Below, piece by piece: positions 60,240 through 64,000 of a stretch of DNA of 64,000 bases (positions are counted from its first letter, which is position 1; every line of letters begins with the position of its first letter). Source of the stretch: Vigna angularis (taxonomy: Eukaryota; Streptophyta; Magnoliopsida; Fabales; Fabaceae); assembly GCF_016808095.1 (NCBI RefSeq), contig NC_068970.1:27324501-27388500 (forward strand), in the 5' to 3' direction. The notes under the pieces were generated by a model. The model was not told where the DNA came from and made no database searches. It saw only the letters and a list, made by a program, of their open reading frames with translations. A program made the translations under genes and the position numbers.

Positions 60240-60560
60240 GACTCCTAATATCACATCAACCCCTCCTAACTCGAACAGGTAAAATTGTTCCTCTATCTCT
60301 ACTTCTCCTATCTCCAATATTACATTCCTGCAAAGCCCCTAGGTCCTTTTCTTCTGCCCATCTCCCAGGCTCACCTGATACTGCCTGGTCTCCTCCACCT
60401 CTAAGGCCAACTCCTCCACTAACCTCTGAGATATGAAGTTGTGGCTTGCACCACTATCAATCAGAAGTAGCACCGATCTCCCATTTATCTTCCCATGAAG
60501 CTTCATCGTCATGGACTGAGTTAATCCTTCTGCAAAGAAAGCCGAAAGCTCCATCTGCTT
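60240..60560 (-). pseudogene. Gypsy aspartic protease relic
   Basis: GRSVLLLIDSGASHNFISQR carries the retroviral-type DSGA active site, followed by VEELALEVEETRQYQVSLGD and, after a stop at about 60338, FELGGVDVILGVDWLAKLGE, the standard end of a gypsy protease. Probably once continuous with the pol ORF. Confidence 0.85.
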
Positions 60561-60637
60561 CTAATCCACATCAGCCTCCGTTCCTTCCTCCTCTTCGACC
60601 TCATCTTCACCCAATATAGTCACCCTCAAGCTTCTTT

Positions 60638-61717
60638 CTAGGCACCTATGGCCAAAGGTCCGTCACAACGAAAGCAGCGACCCTCCTCTCGTCGCTTCAA
60701 ATATTCCTGATAAGGCAGGTTTCTCATCCCTCTTCCCCTATTATCACTTGCTCCTATCGCCCCTGTCCTTTCCGCCACACCCGTAGGTGCTCCTTCCCTT
60801 TTTACCGATCTGACACTTTCGTTTCCTCCGGATCTACTCATTCCGCTCCAGTTAGGTTCTATTCGGCCAACAGTCCCTTCTCCTTCAGCGCTTCGTCCCC
60901 ACGATGATGGGTTCCTACTTCCGCTCCAACCTCCCGCCTTATTACTCCGGCGAGCTTCTTCCACATCTCTAGCAATGCGCATGGCAGTCATCAATTCGCA
61001 AGGATTTAGTATTCGAACCTAATCGTGAATCTCCCCCTATAACCCCGCAAGGAAATACCCTAACAACTGCTCTTCCAGTAACCCACTCGTTTGGCCCACC
61101 AGTACCTCAAATTCCTGAACGAATTCGTCCATAGTGCCCGTCTTCTTGGTCGCCGCCAGCCGCTCGAAAACAGTACCCCTGTTTCGTCCCCCGAATCGCA
61201 TTACCAGCGCGTCCTTCAATCCTTCCCACGATTGGTTTCTCGACTTCGTCCTCCAGAACCGAAACCAGTACCCTGCACTCCCTTCCATACTAATGTAAGC
61301 CAAGTGGATCTTCTCTTCCTCCGAAACGCCTTGTAATTAAAAGAATTTTTCTGCGCGATTGATCCAGTTGAGAGGATCAAGTCCCTCGAAAAGGGGCAAC
61401 TCTACCCGTTTTCGTCACCCGCCATTACCTTCGCCGCGCTCCCCCTCTATTCCTCCCATCTCGTCGTCCCGCCTCGTCCCTCGATTTCCGCTTACTGACG
61501 CTTGACTACCGTTCGACCGCGCCTCCTGGTCGCACGCCCTTACTCCCAGAATTCGCATGACCTCTTGCAAGTCTTGCCGAATCGCCTTCGTATCTTGGTT
61601 CAGCGCTGCATTTTTCGCCTTTATTCCGTCGACCGCTATCTCCATGTTTTCCAATTGGTTCTCCAATACATTCAATCTTCCATCGAATCTGCCCTCCATT
61701 GCTCTTCTCTCCCTCAA
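60638..61717 (-). pseudogene. Gypsy gag relic
   Basis: The N-terminal coiled part (RLNVLENQLENMEIAVDGIK) is followed by the capsid region AYISMEGSAGYWFRFWRTKS, WEGLKDALVMRFGGRNRGTV, FVQEFEVLVGQTSGLLEEQL, a Gly/Arg/Ser-rich linker and CFRCDGPL. The zinc knuckle continues as GHRCLERSLRV only in another frame, so a 1-2 base indel sits in the knuckle. Stops at about 61035 and 60995. Confidence 0.85.
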
Positions 61718-61741
61718 TTGGATCCGACAGGTCGGACCAAT

Positions 61742-62257
61742 TGTTAGGTTTCCGTAATTGAAAACCTAATTTCCCCTTTCTCGCGAGTCACAACAAGAAC
61801 ACAAAACAGAAGAATGAATGAAACGTATTGATTTATTTGCACATTAATAGTATCAAGAGTCAATGTACAAGTATGGATGTGTATGGATAACTGCGAGAGT
61901 CTAATCCCCCTCCTCAGGCTAAAGCCCTGACTATACGAGTAAAATATAACCTATCCTGCAAACAGGACAATTATTCTATTTATAGTAGTTTCTTCCCTCC
62001 AAAATTGTGGTTACAGTTATGTTTCCCAAACCGAGACACCAGTTCCATTATTTAGCCGAATGGCTCCTTCCCCCACTCCTTCAGCCGTTCGGTTCTTCAC
62101 CTCCACTCCCTTATCCGTTCGGTGTTCTTCTCCTGCCCCCTCTGCATGTAGTCGCTCGGCCCCATCTCCCTCACCTCCGTTCGACTCCTTCCCCATTACC
62201 TTTAGCCGTTTGGTTCCTTTCTTCCTTCTTCTTTTATATACTTTCCAGCCCCTATCA
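61742..62257 (-). repeat. 5' LTR of inner chromovirus
   Basis: 516 bp; the partner of 58880-59369. It is followed on the minus strand by AT and the primer-site region TGGTCCGACC. Confidence 0.85.
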
Positions 62258-63241
62258 TTAACAGAATTAATTGGGAAAGTTAAGGTACCAGAAATAAGAA
62301 AGAACAGTACAACTCTAGATAGTTAAAGAGTGCCTAGTCTCTCCTAATTTCCAGCCAATTCCACCCTCCCCTGCCACTATCTTCCCACGCCTTATACCCA
62401 TACAATAGAATCACTCCTCTCCTACTGTGTCGGCTTAGCAGTTTGTTACATGGAAGGATTCTTCTCATTCTCTCTCATGCCATTTTGATCCCCTTTGTCA
62501 TTCCTTCTCTGTCTAACATACGTGATGGCCACCTCCAAGTGCTCTCGAACAACCATCCAAAAGGTGCAGTGAACGGAAGCAGGGAAAGATGAAAGATGCA
62601 GCATAAATTGAAGAAATGGATGAAGCAAAGTGGAAGGTAAGGTGCATGTGTATGGTGCAAACTGGCCTAGCCAACCAACCTAACCAAGAAAGGAGGCTAG
62701 AGGAGACTAAGAAAGTCTCTGGACAAATGACTCTCAAAGCAAGAAAGGGGTTAGAGTGATCTCAACAGCATTTCCTTACATAAGCTCAAAAGTGAGAAAT
62801 ACAAGGGGTAGGGTGCTGAATTTATAGTGGATTCAGCCACCTTGCACAAGCATCAACCACACCTCACATATCAGATGACACATGGATGCACGTTTTTCTA
62901 AGTGTTTGTACACGTATTTACAAAGCACGAAAAACATGACTATTCTAGAACATCGTTGATGTTGGGTGGCCCTAGTCTTCGCTGGGTGCAAGTTTGATCA
63001 GCAAGGTAAAATGTGAGGCACCATGTGGCTTGCACTGGGCTACTTTAGGCTGCGCTGAGCGGTCCTCTGCTTTCCAAATTAACTTGCCATGATTCTTTAG
63101 CTTTTGATGCCTCCTCTTCTAGCTCCTCTTACATTCTTCGGATCATTCCTCTAGTAAGAGGTCCATTGGTTTGCCCTATTCCATCAATACACCTTAGATA
63201 TTTTGGGTTTGGGCCTAACTATTTTCGAGTTCCTATCAACA
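62258..63241 (-). mobile_element. Outer chromovirus 3' LTR, proximal piece
   Basis: On the minus strand the polypurine tract CTTGAGGAGAGGAG (complement 63242-63255) is followed by TGTTGATAGGAACTCGAAAA at 63241, the start of an LTR. The LTR runs left until it is broken by the inner element. Confidence 0.6.
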
Positions 63242-63365
63242 CTCCTCTCCTCAAGATTTACATTGTCTTCAAGGTGGAAATCAGGAAAATGCTCCTTGAG
63301 TGTAAATAAAGCTTAAGGTCCTCTCAAAATACCTCAATTGTTGTACCTTGTGTTTTCTACCACAT
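63242..63365 (-). pseudogene. C-terminal end of a second gypsy/chromovirus polyprotein
   Basis: On the minus strand GTTIEVF, stop, EDL then (frame change) ALFTLKEHFPDFHLEDNVNL match the terminal chromodomain-like segment 'WEDL..L+..FPDFhLEDKV' of gypsy pol. It lies directly before the polypurine tract and LTR. Upstream sequence to about 63580 is too decayed to assign. Confidence 0.7.
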
Positions 63366-63584
63366 TAGCAGAAACAAATTTGTTCATAATAAAGTCAATT
63401 AAGAACTTGTCTTTAATGTTTCTGTAGTTTCTGGTTGTTCTATCTCTGTTTTTTTTTCTATCTCCATTTCATAGACGTACGACCTCATGTCCAAGAATTT
63501 AAAGAAATGGCAAAAAAAACAAGCAATCTTTAGTGTTAAAATAGATGTCAGTTATCTTTGGAATTAAGGAATCAAGGGAGTATA

Positions 63585-63886
63585 TGTTGCAGTACCCCCT
63601 CCAAGCAATACTATTATTAGCCGTGAGAGGCCCAAACGTGTGAGTCACATGCCTACATGCTGGGATGATTTTATTCACTATTAGCTAATGAGTCAGCAAA
63701 GTTCAAGAACCTTTTGCGTTGCACATGTTTGTTACCCATTAGGAAATATTGTTAGAAGGGTTGGTTATATATATGATTGTAAGTTCTATTACGGGGGAAT
63801 CAAGTAAAAAGTATTTTCTCTTCCTCTTTCTCTCTCTAGGAGGTTTCTCTGTCCTCGAATACAGAGACTACTCACATACTCCAACA
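63585..63886 (+). mobile_element. 5' LTR of a plus-strand retrotransposon running off the window
   Basis: It begins TGTTGCAGTACCCCC and ends ACTCCAACA (inverted TGTTG/CAACA), followed 3 bp later by the primer-site-like TGGTGCTCTCG (63890-63900) and a gag start. The start position is inferred from the inverted termini. Confidence 0.6.
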
Positions 63887-63912
63887 TTTTGGTGCTCTCG
63901 TTGCTTTCCACC

Positions 63913-64000
63913 ATGGCTGAATATGTTCGCAAGACTCAGTCGAAAAAAATGGATGACATGAATCTCCGACTCTCAGCCCTTGAAAACCACCCCCCTTCTC
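63913..64000 (+). CDS. Retrotransposon gag N-terminus (partial)
   Basis: CCACCATGG gives a good start context. The frame MAEYVRKTQSKKMDDMNLRL then SALENHPPS is open to the window edge. Position right after an LTR and primer site identifies it as the gag start of an LTR element, but too little is present to name the lineage. Confidence 0.6.
   Translation, partial: MAEYVRKTQSKKMDDMNLRLSALENHPPS

Larger units (their letters stand above)
58880..62257 (-). mobile_element. Ty3/gypsy chromovirus lacking RT-RNaseH-integrase core
   Basis: Two LTRs (58880-59369 and 61742-62257) share TGTTAGGTTTCCGTAATTGA at one end and CTTTCCAGCC...TATCA at the other. They are near-identical apart from a ~30-bp difference near 62060. 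Reading right to left: 5' LTR, primer-site region TGGTCCGACCTGTCGGATCC (complement just left of 61742), gag relic, protease (DSGASHNFIS), then an in-frame jump to the integrase end plus chromodomain-like tail, the polypurine tract GGCGGAGGG and the 3' LTR. The 3.4-kb length is about 2-3 kb short of a full element. I could not find matching target duplications (AAAAT left, TTAAC right). Confidence 0.85.

Overview
This is plant nuclear DNA. It is AT-rich with GT-AG introns, encodes plant-type proteins, and is dominated by plant transposon families. The repeat content (TRIM LTRs beginning TGTTGGAAGTCCCACATCGA, Ogre-like LTR signatures, TAATCGATTA-containing repeats) and the protein sequences suggest a legume of the Vigna/Phaseolus group. 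That placement is inference from recall, not a database match.

Four real host genes are supported. (1) A CYP40-type cyclophilin with TPR motifs, + strand, 12979-16623, 8 exons, 361 aa. (2) A CDPK-related kinase (CRK), + strand, 22480-26567, 11 exons, 600 aa. (3) An intronless DUF1645-type protein, - strand, 47620-48582, 320 aa. (4) The last six exons of a zinc-binding alcohol dehydrogenase/quinone-oxidoreductase-like gene, - strand, 55866-58496; its 5' half is not in the window. A fifth locus (about 20420-20945, -) is a broken PB1-domain pseudogene. The genes are independent transcription units with no operon-like logic. No tRNA, rRNA or CRISPR was found.

The rest is layered mobile DNA. 118-5442: a Mutator-like element with ~280-bp terminal inverted repeats and a perfect 9-bp target duplication, carrying a nested, internally deleted Ty3/gypsy (Tekay-like) element. 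6.2-9.8 kb: a decayed Ty1/copia gag split by a 2.2-kb solo LTR with a perfect CCAGC duplication. 9.9-11.8 kb: the 3' end of another LTR element and a LINE remnant. 18.5-18.9 kb: a complete TRIM. 30.6-33.35 kb: a complex tandem array. 36-41 kb: two minus-strand LTRs and a gypsy pol relic split by a 1.19-kb CACTA element that contains a 126-bp-arm hairpin. 52.4-54.9 kb: a minus-strand LTR with a 'putative plant transposon protein' relic. 58.7-63.4 kb: a chromovirus that lost its RT-RNaseH-integrase core, nested in what looks like a second chromovirus LTR. 63.6-64.0 kb: the start of another LTR element running off the window.

I found no convincing novel multi-gene system. The most interesting items are the nested insertions dated by target duplications, the CACTA hairpin, the in-frame core-deleted chromovirus, the TAATCGATTA palindrome shared by several repeat families, and the paired G-boxes with two mini-uORFs upstream of the CRK gene. 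All exon borders are hand-read from GT/AG sites and family similarity.
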